Of a stretch of 46,674 nt of DNA, positions 1-9,413 are shown one piece after another (the first letter of the stretch is position 1; every line of letters begins with the position of its first letter). The DNA lies in the NCBI GenBank assembly GCA_934454585.1, contig CAKSFP010000022.1, positions 1-46,674 of the forward strand, written 5' to 3'. The DNA is from an uncultured Clostridia bacterium (lineage in GTDB: Bacteria > Bacillota > Clostridia > UMGS1810). The position numbers and the translations under genes were made by a program. The notes beneath the pieces were generated by a model. It ran no database searches, was not told the DNA's origin, and worked only from the letters and a program-made list of their open reading frames with translations.

Positions 1-872
1 AGTCCGTTTTCGTTGCCTTTCAACAGACCGTCCGATTGCAGACTTTCCGCCTCGGCGTCATATGTGGGTTTTGTTTCAAGCACAAGCTTGGATAAAACTT
101 GCGAATATGGAGAGTTCTGTACTTCCGCGTCATTAAATGCATTTAACAATTCGTCCGCCTTATATAACACATACGGCTTTATCTTCGGTAAAATATTGTC
201 ATTGTTATCATACAATTTTACTAAGTATTCATTGGGATTGCACTTAACATACATAACCGTCAAATAGCCAAGTCCAAAGATTTTTATGTCTTGAACGCAG
301 GTTTCACCTTTCGAAACAATATCATTCCTAAGCTGTTCACTACCGATATAATTAAATATATCATTGTCTGCAATATTGGTATATTTATTTATCACTTCGT
401 TGTCATTCAAAGATTGCCCTTGTTCAGAAAAACATGCTGTGCCATATTTGTTTCTGTTAACTCTAAACGCATTGTTTTTGCTCAGCAGATACGAAAGATG
501 ATTTTCAGTAGAGTATTGACCTAAGTATTTGGTTGTATTTATTGTACTAACTAAAAGTCCTTTATCAGTATCCAGTGAATATCCGTCTCGAATTTGTTCT
601 TCAATGTATTCATCATTTCCGAGTTTCAAACCCATTTTCATCTTGGCGTAATCGGGATAACTCATAATGTCGTTTATTCTTTCAAGCAGATATGTTTCGT
701 TTTCTTTCAGTATTTTTTCTCTTACATCTTTGTTGATATCACTGTTTAGGCGTATTTTATCCAAACATTCATCGAATCCGTCTATTTGAGTATTGCTTTC
801 AGCCGATGAAACACCCATTGTCAGTAAGATCAATAATGTTAACGCAAGAAATACAGATAATATTTTTTTCAT
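1..872 (-). CDS. Secreted protein, probable SLH-anchored paralog (partial, 3' end outside window)
   Basis: The frame is open without a stop from an ATG at 872 down to the window edge (290 codons). It begins with a basic-hydrophobic signal peptide (MKKILSVFLALTLL...) ending near the SSAES region. An AAGGAAAG ribosome binding site lies about 8 bases upstream. The mature part is homologous throughout to the next gene upstream (961-2211): both carry a PDYAK(M/R)KMG block, a YLVKLYDNNDNILPKIKPYV block and a final SLQSDGLLKGNENG block. In the complete paralog that last block leads straight into SLH repeats, so I infer that the missing C-terminus is an SLH cell-wall anchor. No enzymatic motif is visible and the function is unknown. 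The last 250 bases before the edge are nearly identical to the neighbour, while the 5' part has diverged strongly. Confidence 0.8.
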   Translation of the reverse strand, partial: MKKILSVFLALTLLILLTMGVSSAESNTQIDGFDECLDKIRLNSDINKDVREKILKENETYLLERINDIMSYPDYAKMKMGLKLGNDEYIEEQIRDGYSLDTDKGLLVSTINTTKYLGQYSTENHLSYLLSKNNAFRVNRNKYGTACFSEQGQSLNDNEVINKYTNIADNDIFNYIGSEQLRNDIVSKGETCVQDIKIFGLGYLTVMYVKCNPNEYLVKLYDNNDNILPKIKPYVLYKADELLNAFNDAEVQNSPYSQVLSKLVLETKPTYDAEAESLQSDGLLKGNENG

Positions 873-924
873 GCAAAATCTTTCCTTTCTTTATTTATAT
901 TGAATCTATTCTATCACTATAAAT

Positions 925-953
925 ACGAGCCGCCGCATTTTGCGGCGGCTCGT
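925..953 (-). terminator. GC-rich hairpin between the tandem paralogs
   Basis: A perfect 13-bp inverted repeat (ACGAGCCGCCGCA / TGCGGCGGCTCGT) with a 3-base loop starts 8 bases after the stop of the 961-2211 gene. The tail on the minus strand is AT-rich but not a pure T run, so it may only attenuate transcription into the downstream paralog. Confidence 0.6.
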
Positions 954-960
954 TTGCCTA

Positions 961-2211
961 TCAAAACATATTTCTTTGCTTTGCCTCAAAGATTATTTTT
1001 GCCATGTCACCGCGTGTGAACAAATCCATCTTTTCTGCCTGTCCGGCAGTAATGAGTCCTCTTTCGACAAAGGTGTTTACAGCGGTTTCCCAATCAGGAT
1101 CTTCGCCCATGTTGCGAAGTATGAGTGTTGCAAACTGGCTTGCGGTGATTGTCTCGTCCGGCGCAAACATATCGTCGCCGACCCCGGCGGCTATGCCTTT
1201 GTCCTTTGCGATGTTTGCGTACTTTGCGCCCCAGTTGTCGCTTTGAATATCCGCAAAATACGATGCGGCGGATGTTTGCGAATCCTCATATCCCATTGCG
1301 CGTACAAGTATCGCGGTTGCCTCTATTCTTGTGAGCGGCTTTAGCAAGTCAAGTCCGTTTTCGTTGCCTTTCAACAGACCGTCCGATTGCAGACTTTCCG
1401 CCTCGGCGTCATATGTGGGTTTTGTTTCAAGCACAAGTTGGGACAGAACCTGCGAATACGGAGAGTTCTGTACTTCCGCGTCATTAAATTCACTTAACAA
1501 TTCGTCCGCCTTATATAACACATACGGTTTTATCTTCGGTAAAATATTGTCATTGTTATCATACAATTTTACTAAGTATTCATTGAGATTGCACTTAACA
1601 TACAAAAATGTCATATTCCCCATTCCAAAGAGTTTTGCATCTTGGACTTGAGTTTCGCCGTTTGTCATCAATTCTTTTTTTAACTGAGTTCTGTCATCAA
1701 GATAATTATAGACTTTATCGTCAGTTAAAATTCTTGAACCTGTTGGTTCATAGATGCCGTCAGATGTAAATGCAGCTCCGCCGATGGCATTACAATTTAC
1801 AGCAAACATATTCTTGACGGAAAACAAATATGATAAACAAGATTTGTTAGCATATTGGTTCATGTATTCATTTGTTATAATATAACTGTTTAATAATCCC
1901 GTACCCATATTCAGAGCAAACATTTCATTTATTTGTGCTATTTCGTACTCATCATCTCCAATATCTATTCCCATCTTTCTTTTTGCATAATCAGGATTTT
2001 CCATGATTTGAGGTATGAGTTTTTCAAGGTATGCTTGATATGATTCTTGAATTTTTTCTCTTATACTTGCATTAACGGCACTGTTTAGACATATTTTATC
2101 TAAAAGTTCGTCAATTCCCGATACCTGTATATCGGTTCCTGCCGAAAACGCGGTTGTTAAAGTACAAATCATTGCCACAAATGAGATGAATATCAATATT
2201 GCCTTTTTCAT
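961..2211 (-). CDS. Secreted SLH-domain protein of unknown function
   Basis: This is a 416-residue exported protein. I place the start at the ATG at 2211, not at an in-frame codon 12 residues earlier, because a GGAAGGAG site lies about 10 bases before 2211 and a typical signal peptide (MKKAILIFISFVAMICTLTTAFSA) follows. The central region has no family I can name. The C-terminus (about residues 275-416) holds S-layer homology repeats (LTRIEATAILVRAMGYED; FADIQSDNWGAKYANIAKDKGIAAG; ITASQFATLILRNMGEDP; FTRGDMAKIIFEA), which bind secondary cell-wall polymer pyruvyl groups in other Bacillota. It lies 32 bases after the metallopeptidase stop and is probably cotranscribed with it. It is a tandem paralog of the gene at 1-872; the shared 3' half is nearly identical, while the N-terminal half is diverged. 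Confidence 0.85.
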   Translation of the reverse strand: MKKAILIFISFVAMICTLTTAFSAGTDIQVSGIDELLDKICLNSAVNASIREKIQESYQAYLEKLIPQIMENPDYAKRKMGIDIGDDEYEIAQINEMFALNMGTGLLNSYIITNEYMNQYANKSCLSYLFSVKNMFAVNCNAIGGAAFTSDGIYEPTGSRILTDDKVYNYLDDRTQLKKELMTNGETQVQDAKLFGMGNMTFLYVKCNLNEYLVKLYDNNDNILPKIKPYVLYKADELLSEFNDAEVQNSPYSQVLSQLVLETKPTYDAEAESLQSDGLLKGNENGLDLLKPLTRIEATAILVRAMGYEDSQTSAASYFADIQSDNWGAKYANIAKDKGIAAGVGDDMFAPDETITASQFATLILRNMGEDPDWETAVNTFVERGLITAGQAEKMDLFTRGDMAKIIFEAKQRNMF

Positions 2212-2243
2212 GGTAAAAGCGCTCCTTCCTTTTCTGTAATTTT

Positions 2244-5200
2244 TCACTCTATCACTATTGCATGATTTAATCCGCCCGCACCGCCGCCGAGAAGTGTTAT
2301 AAATTCAAAAGATTTTATGCCGTTTGCAGGCACATCAATAACTGCGGTATCAGTTGGGTTATATGGATTGTTATTTATGGCTTCGTAATAATCGGTCGTA
2401 TAATTTAGTTGTCCGTAATCCTTAAAACCGAATATCAAATTTTCTGCCGACCATGTTTTGACATATACTTTTCTCGGCATGCCGGTGGTGTTTCTCACAC
2501 TCACCGTATAATGATATGTCGCGCCCCATTCGCCGAGACTCATTGCATACACATCCGGCGCCTCATCATCGGCAAAATGTTCTTTTTGCCCCGCTGCCAT
2601 GTCAAGCTTGGCGTTTTCGATGATATCTGCCGGGACAGGGTCATTTACGGATTGGCTGTCCCCGTTTACATCGCAGCATCTCAAATCTCTGTGCTCAAAG
2701 TCAAAATGCCACTGTCTGTTTGTATCTTTGTAGTGGTATTTGAAATTATGCAATCCGCCGGGGAGCATTTTAAGCACTCCGTCCCAAGCGTCATTTAGCG
2801 GATTTATTGATGATTTCCATGACCATTTAGGATTGGCTATTCCGTATGTGTAATAATCGTCCTTTAATGTCAACGGGACAGGTGTTCCGAGTTCCGTGTT
2901 ATCATCTATAATCAGATCAATGTCAGAATTTATCCACGCAGACTCATTTCTTGCAATGCCTTTGATTTTACCGTATAAGTCTGGTTCGTTTGGTCTTTGA
3001 GACAGGTCTGATATTATATCGCCGTTTTCAGTTAATCCGCCTCCGGCATCCAAAATATTTTTGCTGCCTTGACGCAAATACAGATTTCTATTATCGTATG
3101 CAGCCAAAGAGCTTATGATGATATTTCCTGTATTCACTTGAAAGTCAAATAATATTATCGGCGAACGATGTCGCGACCAGTCCCAACCTTTTCCTTCAAG
3201 TGCGGCTCCCGGATATGACAATACTAATGGTGCATTTAGAGTTTCGAATAAAAGCCTATGGCTATATGCCGGAATATTGATATTTATATCTACGCCATTT
3301 CCGTCATAATAGTTTTTCAAAACACTATATTCTGTTCCGTATGCCAAATTGTTCACAGAAACTGTTATACTATTTGCAGTAGGGTTATAGAAATCTATGT
3401 CCATATAAAAACTTGCGGTTGGCTCATAGATTGCGGGTTCTGCACCCCACCACGCTGTGTGTGTTTGATAATATGTGTTCTTGCCTGTTATGTTCTCTTG
3501 TTCAAAAATTTTCGTATATGGCTGTATTCCAATATTTGAATCAAGATATTCTGTATGACATTCATCATCCACAATGTCTATTCTTGTCAGATATTCCGGG
3601 CTGTTTACATAGATAAAACTACTGTCATTCTTCTTTGTAAAATCCAGCGTCTGCCCCTGCGATACGGTTATTCTGCCTCTTGCATATCTCATCAAAAAAC
3701 CGGAGAATTTCAGATAGTATGTATGTCCCTCTTTAAGATTGGCAAGAATTTGATTTGCGCTGTATCCGATCTGCCTTGTCATGCTTATGTTGTCATACAG
3801 CTTGATGTATGTGTTATAATTCGCCGTTCCGCCGTTATAACCGCCGACATCAAATTTATACGCACCCGTTTTATCCGGAGTAAAGCTGAACAGGGCAAAT
3901 TCTCCCGATGATGTTATTATATCCTGATATCCGTCCAATGTCAACGGTTGAACCGGGGCGTCTTTTGTAATATTTAATTCGGCATGAAGCTGTCCGCTTG
4001 CATAATGCCGCACTTTGATGTAATATGTGGTGTCGGCGGTTGCCGCAATGCTTACTTTTGAAAACCGTCCGCCGTCGTAGTCATCATTTGACGCAATCGG
4101 TGTGCCGGAGAGATTTGCGTTTGTATATACTTCTATGTAGGTGTCATTGCTGACACCGCTTCCACCATATGGTGAAGTATATATGTAGTAGTTTGCCGAT
4201 TCCGTCGGTGTAAATTCAAACACAGAATAATTGCCTTTCTCGGCGTTTATTTCCGATCGACCGCCACCGCCGCTGCCGCCGGACACTGTCGGATATACAG
4301 GCTCGACATATTCAAGCGATATGCCGAAATGCGACTCGATTATCCCCGTATCTCCGGCGCTGATGTAACTTAAAACATCAACTCCGGAATAATCCTTTAG
4401 TTTTGTCAGGAATAATTTCAGCTTTTCGCCTGAAGTTGACGGTACTTGTCCGTAAGAAAGACTTTTGAAATATCTGAAAGTTTTCTTAAAAGGATTCCAG
4501 CCTATTCTTTTTTGTATATCAATCAAAATTGAGGCAAATCCCTCCGAGGCATATGTCCCTTTACCGAAAGAATCATCGTAGCTATCCAAGTATCTGTCAT
4601 GTCTTAATAAATCATAATAATTTGATTTGGTATACCAACCTTTACTGCTGTTATCATATCTGTCGGGACGGTATACTTTTGCGTTCAGCTGTTCAATTAC
4701 ATAATACAGCTTTAACTGCGCTAAAGTTTCCGAATCAAAGTTCCATTGGTAATTATCAAAAACATGGCTTAACTCATGCATTGGTGTATCACCCCAGTCA
4801 CCCTGAGAAAGTCTGCGCATGTGTCCTTGATAAAATGCCTTTGCGTGATTAAATACCGTTGAACCGCCTGAATAATATCCGAAAACTACCCACCAATAAT
4901 CGTTTCCGTCTTTAATACCCATGTAATCGTTCAAATTATCTCGTGTGGATTTCATTTCGATTTTTTTTGAATTGTACGGAGTATATCCCGTCAAATCTTT
5001 ATAGCAGTTATATGCCTTATCCATACGGTTGAGCCAAGTGTTAAAATCAGCTGATGACGCTAATTCTTTGTCGGCTTTTTCAAGTCTTGCCGTAACTCTG
5101 CCACCGGGATATGAAGTAAGTTTTTCTGTTGTGTTGTTGGGCAACTGAACAAATCGGTATATAGTGTTTTCGCCTCCGTATGTTTTTCCGCCATCTGTTG

Positions 5201-6710
5201 ACCACTGCATACCGACAATATATATTCCGCCCGGCGATAATCCGGTTATTGTTTGTTGTCCGTTTTGCCTTGATAAATTATCCTCGTATGGGTTTTTCTC
5301 TACAGTAAGACCGTCGTCGGCATTAAAATCAATAAATTGTATCGCGTTGCCGAATTGCCCCGAAACCGGGAAAATTGCGTTATATGTAACGGATGTAGAT
5401 GTCTTGCTGACAATAGTAAAACTTGGAGTAGAGTTTGCCTGAATTTCACCGTTTGAATGAGCGGCATCAATTTCAGCATCTTCTGCTTGCCGTGCCTGAG
5501 GAACATATTTTCCGATGATGGGGTGCGGTTCATTATCGGTTACATTTTCGCCTTCGTCAGTCAAAGCCGGGGATGCGGAATTTGCGGAATTGTCCGCAAG
5601 TTCGGCATATTTATCTATAAGGTCGATGTAGCGCTGCCTTATTGCCGCAAATTCCGAATATTTTGTGCTGTAATACTGATTAAGCAAGGTGTCAAAATTG
5701 CTCAGATTTTTCGGGTGTTCCGACAAAAACTCGGGAAGTCTGTGCAATTTAGCGTCATCGTGTAATATATCCTCATATTCGTAATACATCTGTTTCGACA
5801 GATTTTCGTTTGAATAGTATAAACTGCTGCAAGTTTCATTTATGGACTTTTTGTATATATTCATATCCACATCAAACTTATACACATCAAAGTTTTCTGC
5901 CTCACTCGGCGCATTGTATTGCACACTCAAAACATAATCGCCGACGCTGCCCGCAATCTTCAGATAATATGTCCGATTTTCCGTGAGAGAACACTTATAG
6001 CTTGACATAGCGGATTTCAGTATGTCTTGATTTGCGTTATACAGCGTTGTGACGGCGTTTGTCGCACTGACGCAGTTAAATGCATACTCTCCGCCCGCTT
6101 TCGGCACAAACTTGATGTAATCGACATCAGTGTCTGTGTTGATTTTTCCGTTTATCGTGTAATCCACATCATATTCCTGTGCATCTGCCGCAGTGTTTGC
6201 GTAATAGTCACTCTCGGTTTCGCCAAGAGTGATTACTCCGTTTACCGGGCACAGAGACAATGCCTGCCAAACAAAAATCTTTGCATACTTTGTTTTCGTT
6301 GAAAACACTCTTGTCAGTTTTGTTGAGACGGACTCGCCGGATTTGACATCAAATTTCAAAGCGGACACAAAGTTCAAAAGCACTCCGTTTTCGGCGTACT
6401 CGGCAATGTAGCAATCAAAGGTTTTGTCCGCACTGCCGCTGTTGAAAATCTTAATCGGCACGGCAAGCTGCTTGTTCGGAATCATTACATTTTCGCAATA
6501 TGCTCCGTCATACATAAGAGCAATGTTACAGCTTACATCATCAACTTTTCCGAAAGTTTGAATTTCCGACTCATCGTCGGATGCTTTTTGTTCAATGGTC
6601 TGCGATTGAAATTCCTCGGCTGAAACCTCAATGTTTCCGCCGAAAAAGATGCTCATTGACAATACACAAAATGCAAGAATCCAAGATGTAAAGTGATAAA
6701 TCTTTTTCAT
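2244..6710 (-). CDS. Large secreted M60/enhancin-like zinc metallopeptidase with PPC domains
   Basis: This is a 1488-residue exported protein. The ATG at 6710 is preferred over a GTG at 6719 because AAAGG lies 11 bases before the ATG but only 2 bases before the GTG. Signal peptide: about residues 1-32. A PPC-like beta domain follows near 150-250, then a coiled region, a fibronectin-III-like stretch near 430-540 (ends ITGLSPGGIYIVGMQWS), and a catalytic region with HELSH at 645-649 and a candidate third zinc ligand E661. The block RIGWNPFKKTFRYFKSL after it recalls the M60/enhancin fold, whose known members cleave mucin-type glycoproteins. A Gly-rich linker (SGGSGGGGRS) leads to two more PPC-like domains (about 825-1030) and a long C-terminal region I do not recognise. 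It has no SLH repeats; the SLH protein next in the operon might act at the same surface. The M60 assignment is by motif only. Confidence 0.8.
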   Translation of the reverse strand: MKKIYHFTSWILAFCVLSMSIFFGGNIEVSAEEFQSQTIEQKASDDESEIQTFGKVDDVSCNIALMYDGAYCENVMIPNKQLAVPIKIFNSGSADKTFDCYIAEYAENGVLLNFVSALKFDVKSGESVSTKLTRVFSTKTKYAKIFVWQALSLCPVNGVITLGETESDYYANTAADAQEYDVDYTINGKINTDTDVDYIKFVPKAGGEYAFNCVSATNAVTTLYNANQDILKSAMSSYKCSLTENRTYYLKIAGSVGDYVLSVQYNAPSEAENFDVYKFDVDMNIYKKSINETCSSLYYSNENLSKQMYYEYEDILHDDAKLHRLPEFLSEHPKNLSNFDTLLNQYYSTKYSEFAAIRQRYIDLIDKYAELADNSANSASPALTDEGENVTDNEPHPIIGKYVPQARQAEDAEIDAAHSNGEIQANSTPSFTIVSKTSTSVTYNAIFPVSGQFGNAIQFIDFNADDGLTVEKNPYEDNLSRQNGQQTITGLSPGGIYIVGMQWSTDGGKTYGGENTIYRFVQLPNNTTEKLTSYPGGRVTARLEKADKELASSADFNTWLNRMDKAYNCYKDLTGYTPYNSKKIEMKSTRDNLNDYMGIKDGNDYWWVVFGYYSGGSTVFNHAKAFYQGHMRRLSQGDWGDTPMHELSHVFDNYQWNFDSETLAQLKLYYVIEQLNAKVYRPDRYDNSSKGWYTKSNYYDLLRHDRYLDSYDDSFGKGTYASEGFASILIDIQKRIGWNPFKKTFRYFKSLSYGQVPSTSGEKLKLFLTKLKDYSGVDVLSYISAGDTGIIESHFGISLEYVEPVYPTVSGGSGGGGRSEINAEKGNYSVFEFTPTESANYYIYTSPYGGSGVSNDTYIEVYTNANLSGTPIASNDDYDGGRFSKVSIAATADTTYYIKVRHYASGQLHAELNITKDAPVQPLTLDGYQDIITSSGEFALFSFTPDKTGAYKFDVGGYNGGTANYNTYIKLYDNISMTRQIGYSANQILANLKEGHTYYLKFSGFLMRYARGRITVSQGQTLDFTKKNDSSFIYVNSPEYLTRIDIVDDECHTEYLDSNIGIQPYTKIFEQENITGKNTYYQTHTAWWGAEPAIYEPTASFYMDIDFYNPTANSITVSVNNLAYGTEYSVLKNYYDGNGVDININIPAYSHRLLFETLNAPLVLSYPGAALEGKGWDWSRHRSPIILFDFQVNTGNIIISSLAAYDNRNLYLRQGSKNILDAGGGLTENGDIISDLSQRPNEPDLYGKIKGIARNESAWINSDIDLIIDDNTELGTPVPLTLKDDYYTYGIANPKWSWKSSINPLNDAWDGVLKMLPGGLHNFKYHYKDTNRQWHFDFEHRDLRCCDVNGDSQSVNDPVPADIIENAKLDMAAGQKEHFADDEAPDVYAMSLGEWGATYHYTVSVRNTTGMPRKVYVKTWSAENLIFGFKDYGQLNYTTDYYEAINNNPYNPTDTAVIDVPANGIKSFEFITLLGGGAGGLNHAIVIE

Positions 6711-6751
6711 TTGACTCACGACCTTTCATAAATATTTTTTTGTTGCATGAC

Positions 6752-6769
6752 CTAAGGCAAAATAAACAT
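6752..6769 (-). other. Five-codon upstream ORF (MFILP) in the metallopeptidase leader
   Basis: On the minus strand an exceptionally strong AAGGAGGTG site is followed 6 bases later by ATG TTT ATT TTG CCT TAG. This lies in the leader between promoter 6802-6838 and the metallopeptidase ATG at 6710, which has its own weaker site. It could be a leader peptide that modulates translation, or the remains of an earlier start. Nothing in the sequence decides between these. Confidence 0.3.
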
Positions 6770-6801
6770 CGGTGACACCTCCTTGTTTCAAAATACCCTT
6801 C

Positions 6802-6838
6802 ACTATAATAAACAATCTCGGGCGACAAAATTCTTCAA
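6802..6838 (-). promoter_or_regulatory. Two-box promoter, copy A, for the metallopeptidase/SLH operon
   Basis: On the minus strand TTGAAGA (6838-6832), a 17-base spacer and TGTTTATTATAGT (6814-6802) match three other copies in this window (43371-43407, 44863-44899, 45013-45048). The AT-rich stretch upstream with TTTTTCGGGA is also shared in part. The TTGAAGA box is too far from the TATTAT element for the sigma-A -35/-10 spacing of 17, so I infer an alternative sigma factor or an activator site. Confidence 0.55.
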
Positions 6839-6915
6839 AATCCCGAAAAATTTTTGAAAAACGGGATACTATTCACGCAGATGAAATTTCCTTTTTGTCT
6901 CTGAAAAGATAACTC

Positions 6916-6944
6916 TTGAAAAATTCTTTTGTTTGTTGTATAAT
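6916..6944 (+). promoter_or_regulatory. Sigma-A promoter for the cysteine desulfurase-thiI operon
   Basis: TTGAAA (6916-6921), a 17-base spacer and TATAAT (6939-6944) lie 52 bases before the desulfurase ATG. The spacing and -10 are consensus. Confidence 0.8.
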
Positions 6945-6996
6945 GTAATCTGTGATATTGTGATGTTGTGTAATCACGATTATTTGGGAGAAAGAT

Positions 6997-8136
6997 ATGG
7001 AAGTTTATTTGGACAACAGTGCCACGACGCGCCCCTATGACGAGGCGGCGCAGGTCGTGTACGATACAATGATTAATAATTACGGCAACCCGTCGTCACT
7101 GCACCGTATGGGCAAGAGAGCCGAGGATTTGCTCACGAAATCGCGCGAGACTATTGCGGGCACAATTTTTTGCAAGCCCGACGAGGTGTATTTCACAAGC
7201 GGCGGCACCGAGAGCGACAACCTTGCAATAATAGGCTATGCGCTTGCCAACCGCCGTCGCGGAAACAAGATAATCACTCAGCGTACCGAGCATAAAGCGG
7301 TGACGGAATCCTTCGATTATCTCGAAAAACAGGGATTCACGGTCTGCCGTCTTGGGGTGGACTCGGAGGGCAGAATCAATCTTGATGAGCTGGAGGCCGA
7401 GCTTGACGGTGACACAATTCTCGTCAGCATAATGGCTGTCAACAATGAGACCGGAACCGTGATGCCTATTGATGAGATATCGCAGATGATTGATCACGCA
7501 AAATGCGCTTTACATGTCGATGCCGTGCAGGCATACGGCAAAATGAAGATAAACGCGCCTCGTCTCGGTATAGATATGCTCACAATGTCGGCGCACAAGA
7601 TTCACGGACCCAACGGGGTCGGAGCTCTGTACATACGCAAGGGACTCAGGGTGCAGCCGATCGTCATGGGCGGTCAGCAGGAGAGGACAATCCGCTCCGG
7701 CACGGAGAATCTTGCCGGAATAGCCGGGTTTGCAAAGGCGGCGGAGATCAAGTTTGCATCCATGGATAAAACCGCACAGTATGTCGGCGGGCTCAAGGCA
7801 TTGCTTGCGGACAGGATAAAGAATATCCCGGGGGCGGTTATCAACTCCCCGTCCGATTCTCTCTATTGTCTGTTGAATGTCTCTTTTGTTGGCGTGCGCT
7901 CGGAGGTGTTGCTCCATGTGCTCGAGTCAAATGGAATATATGTTTCCACGGGCAGTGCGTGCAATTCAAGGAAGAATAAATTCAGCTATGTGCTCTCGGA
8001 AATGAATCTTGGTGCGGCGAGGATAGACAGCGCAGTCAGGTTTTCGCTCTCGGAGTTTAACACGGCGGAGGAAATAGAATATACGGCGGATGTTCTTTCA
8101 AAGGAAGTTCCGCTTTTGCAGAAAATAATGAGGTGA
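6997..8136 (+). CDS. Cysteine desulfurase (NifS/IscS family), ThiI partner type
   Basis: This is a 379-residue PLP enzyme that takes sulfur from L-cysteine as a protein persulfide. The N-terminal YLDNSATTRP motif, the PLP lysine in SAHKIHGPNG (K201) and the active cysteine in STGSACNS (C322) are all present, and the length is normal. GGGAGAAAG precedes the ATG. thiI starts 4 bases after its stop. In Bacillota a dedicated desulfurase (NifZ in Bacillus subtilis) commonly sits beside ThiI and feeds it sulfur for 4-thiouridine in tRNA, so I infer that role here. A second desulfurase at 16353 sits beside IscU and is the more likely Fe-S cluster enzyme. Confidence 0.93.
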   Translation: MEVYLDNSATTRPYDEAAQVVYDTMINNYGNPSSLHRMGKRAEDLLTKSRETIAGTIFCKPDEVYFTSGGTESDNLAIIGYALANRRRGNKIITQRTEHKAVTESFDYLEKQGFTVCRLGVDSEGRINLDELEAELDGDTILVSIMAVNNETGTVMPIDEISQMIDHAKCALHVDAVQAYGKMKINAPRLGIDMLTMSAHKIHGPNGVGALYIRKGLRVQPIVMGGQQERTIRSGTENLAGIAGFAKAAEIKFASMDKTAQYVGGLKALLADRIKNIPGAVINSPSDSLYCLLNVSFVGVRSEVLLHVLESNGIYVSTGSACNSRKNKFSYVLSEMNLGAARIDSAVRFSLSEFNTAEEIEYTADVLSKEVPLLQKIMR

Positions 8137-8140
8137 CAAA

Positions 8141-9307
8141 TTGAAAAGGATTATATTGGTAAGATACGGCGAAATAATCCTCAAGGGGCTAAACAGACCC
8201 GTGTTTGAGGACGCATTGGTTAAGAACATCCGCGGGGCGCTCGGCTCTGTGGGCGAGGTGAGCATCCGCAAGTCCCAGGCAAACATATATATCGAGCCGC
8301 TTGAGGGTGAGGAACAGGCGGACAGAATTGTGGAAATACTGAAACATGTGTTTGGCATCGTGGCGATAATAGAGTCCTATGAATCCGAAAAGTCGATTGA
8401 ATCCGTGTGCAAAACAGCTCACGAGGCTTTCGGCACGGCGCTGTCAAAGGCGGCCACATTCAAAGTTGAGGCAAAGCGTGCGGACAAGCGCTTTCCGCTT
8501 AAATCTCCGCAGATATGCGCCGAGGTTGGCGGATATCTGCTCGAGAATTTCCCCAACCTGACGGTAGATGTGCACAGTCCGGATGTCACGGTTCATGTGG
8601 ACATACGCGAGGAGAATGCCTATGTGCACATTGGCAGAATAAAGGGTGCCGGAGGTATGCCGGCAGGCACCAACGGCAGAGCGGCAATGCTGCTCTCAGG
8701 CGGCATAGACAGTCCGGTTGCAGGCTACATGATTGCCAAAAGGGGCGTGCGGCTCGAAGCTGTGCATTTTTTCAGCTATCCCTACACAAGCGACAGGGCA
8801 AAGGACAAAGTTATAAAACTTGCAAAAATCCTTGCATCATACACGGGCGGCATGAAGGTACACATCGTGCCATTCACCGAGATCCAGCTGCAAATCCGTG
8901 ACAAGTGCCCCGAGGAATACATGACTCTCGTAATGAGGCGGTTTATGATGCAGATTGCGGAGCGCATAGCGATAAAACGCGATTGCAAGGCGCTTGTTAC
9001 CGGCGAGAGCATAGGCCAGGTTGCCAGCCAGACCATGAATGCGCTTGCGGTGACGGACGACGCGGTGTCGATGCCGGTGTTTCGTCCGGTGATAGGCATG
9101 GACAAAGAGGAGATTGTGGAGATTGCACGGCGCATAGATACATTCGAAACATCCATATTGCCATATGAGGATTGCTGCACGGTGTTCACACCAAAGCACC
9201 CGAACACCAAGCCGCACATCGACAAGGTTGTGAGGGCACAGGAGGCACTCGACATCGAAAAACTGATTCAGGATGCGATAGACGGCTGCGAAACAATATA
9301 TGTGTGA
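8141..9307 (+). CDS. thiI: tRNA 4-thiouridine synthase ThiI (no rhodanese domain)
   Basis: This 388-residue enzyme adenylates U8 of tRNA and inserts sulfur to form 4-thiouridine. The start is a TTG at 8141 with GAGGTGA just upstream; the protein begins MKRIILVRYGEIILKGLN, typical of the family. An N-terminal ferredoxin-like/THUMP region (about 1-165) is followed by the PP-loop ATPase domain with LLSGGIDSP (SGGIDS from residue 186). The sequence ends shortly after the ATPase domain, so the rhodanese domain of the E. coli type is missing, as is usual in Bacillota. Sulfur is probably delivered by the desulfurase encoded immediately upstream. A role in thiamin thiazole synthesis is unlikely without the rhodanese part. 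Confidence 0.95.
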   Translation: MKRIILVRYGEIILKGLNRPVFEDALVKNIRGALGSVGEVSIRKSQANIYIEPLEGEEQADRIVEILKHVFGIVAIIESYESEKSIESVCKTAHEAFGTALSKAATFKVEAKRADKRFPLKSPQICAEVGGYLLENFPNLTVDVHSPDVTVHVDIREENAYVHIGRIKGAGGMPAGTNGRAAMLLSGGIDSPVAGYMIAKRGVRLEAVHFFSYPYTSDRAKDKVIKLAKILASYTGGMKVHIVPFTEIQLQIRDKCPEEYMTLVMRRFMMQIAERIAIKRDCKALVTGESIGQVASQTMNALAVTDDAVSMPVFRPVIGMDKEEIVEIARRIDTFETSILPYEDCCTVFTPKHPNTKPHIDKVVRAQEALDIEKLIQDAIDGCETIYV

Positions 9308-9413
9308 TGATTAGTGATTTGAGCATAATGCGATGCGATATATATGCAGCACACAAATGCGGATTATGATTGCAGCATATAAAATTGAATTTGAACGAAA
9401 GGAATGACAAACA

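Noticed and set aside
6628..6828. 66-codon frame overlapping the metallopeptidase start
   Set aside because: It overlaps the signal peptide region in another frame and lacks a ribosome binding site; the promoter 6802-6838 lies inside it.
9308..9413. Possible LexA box before recA
   Set aside because: Only a GAAC half-site near 9397 and a weak TATATGC/GCATATA repeat are present; no CGAAC-N4-GTTCG dyad.
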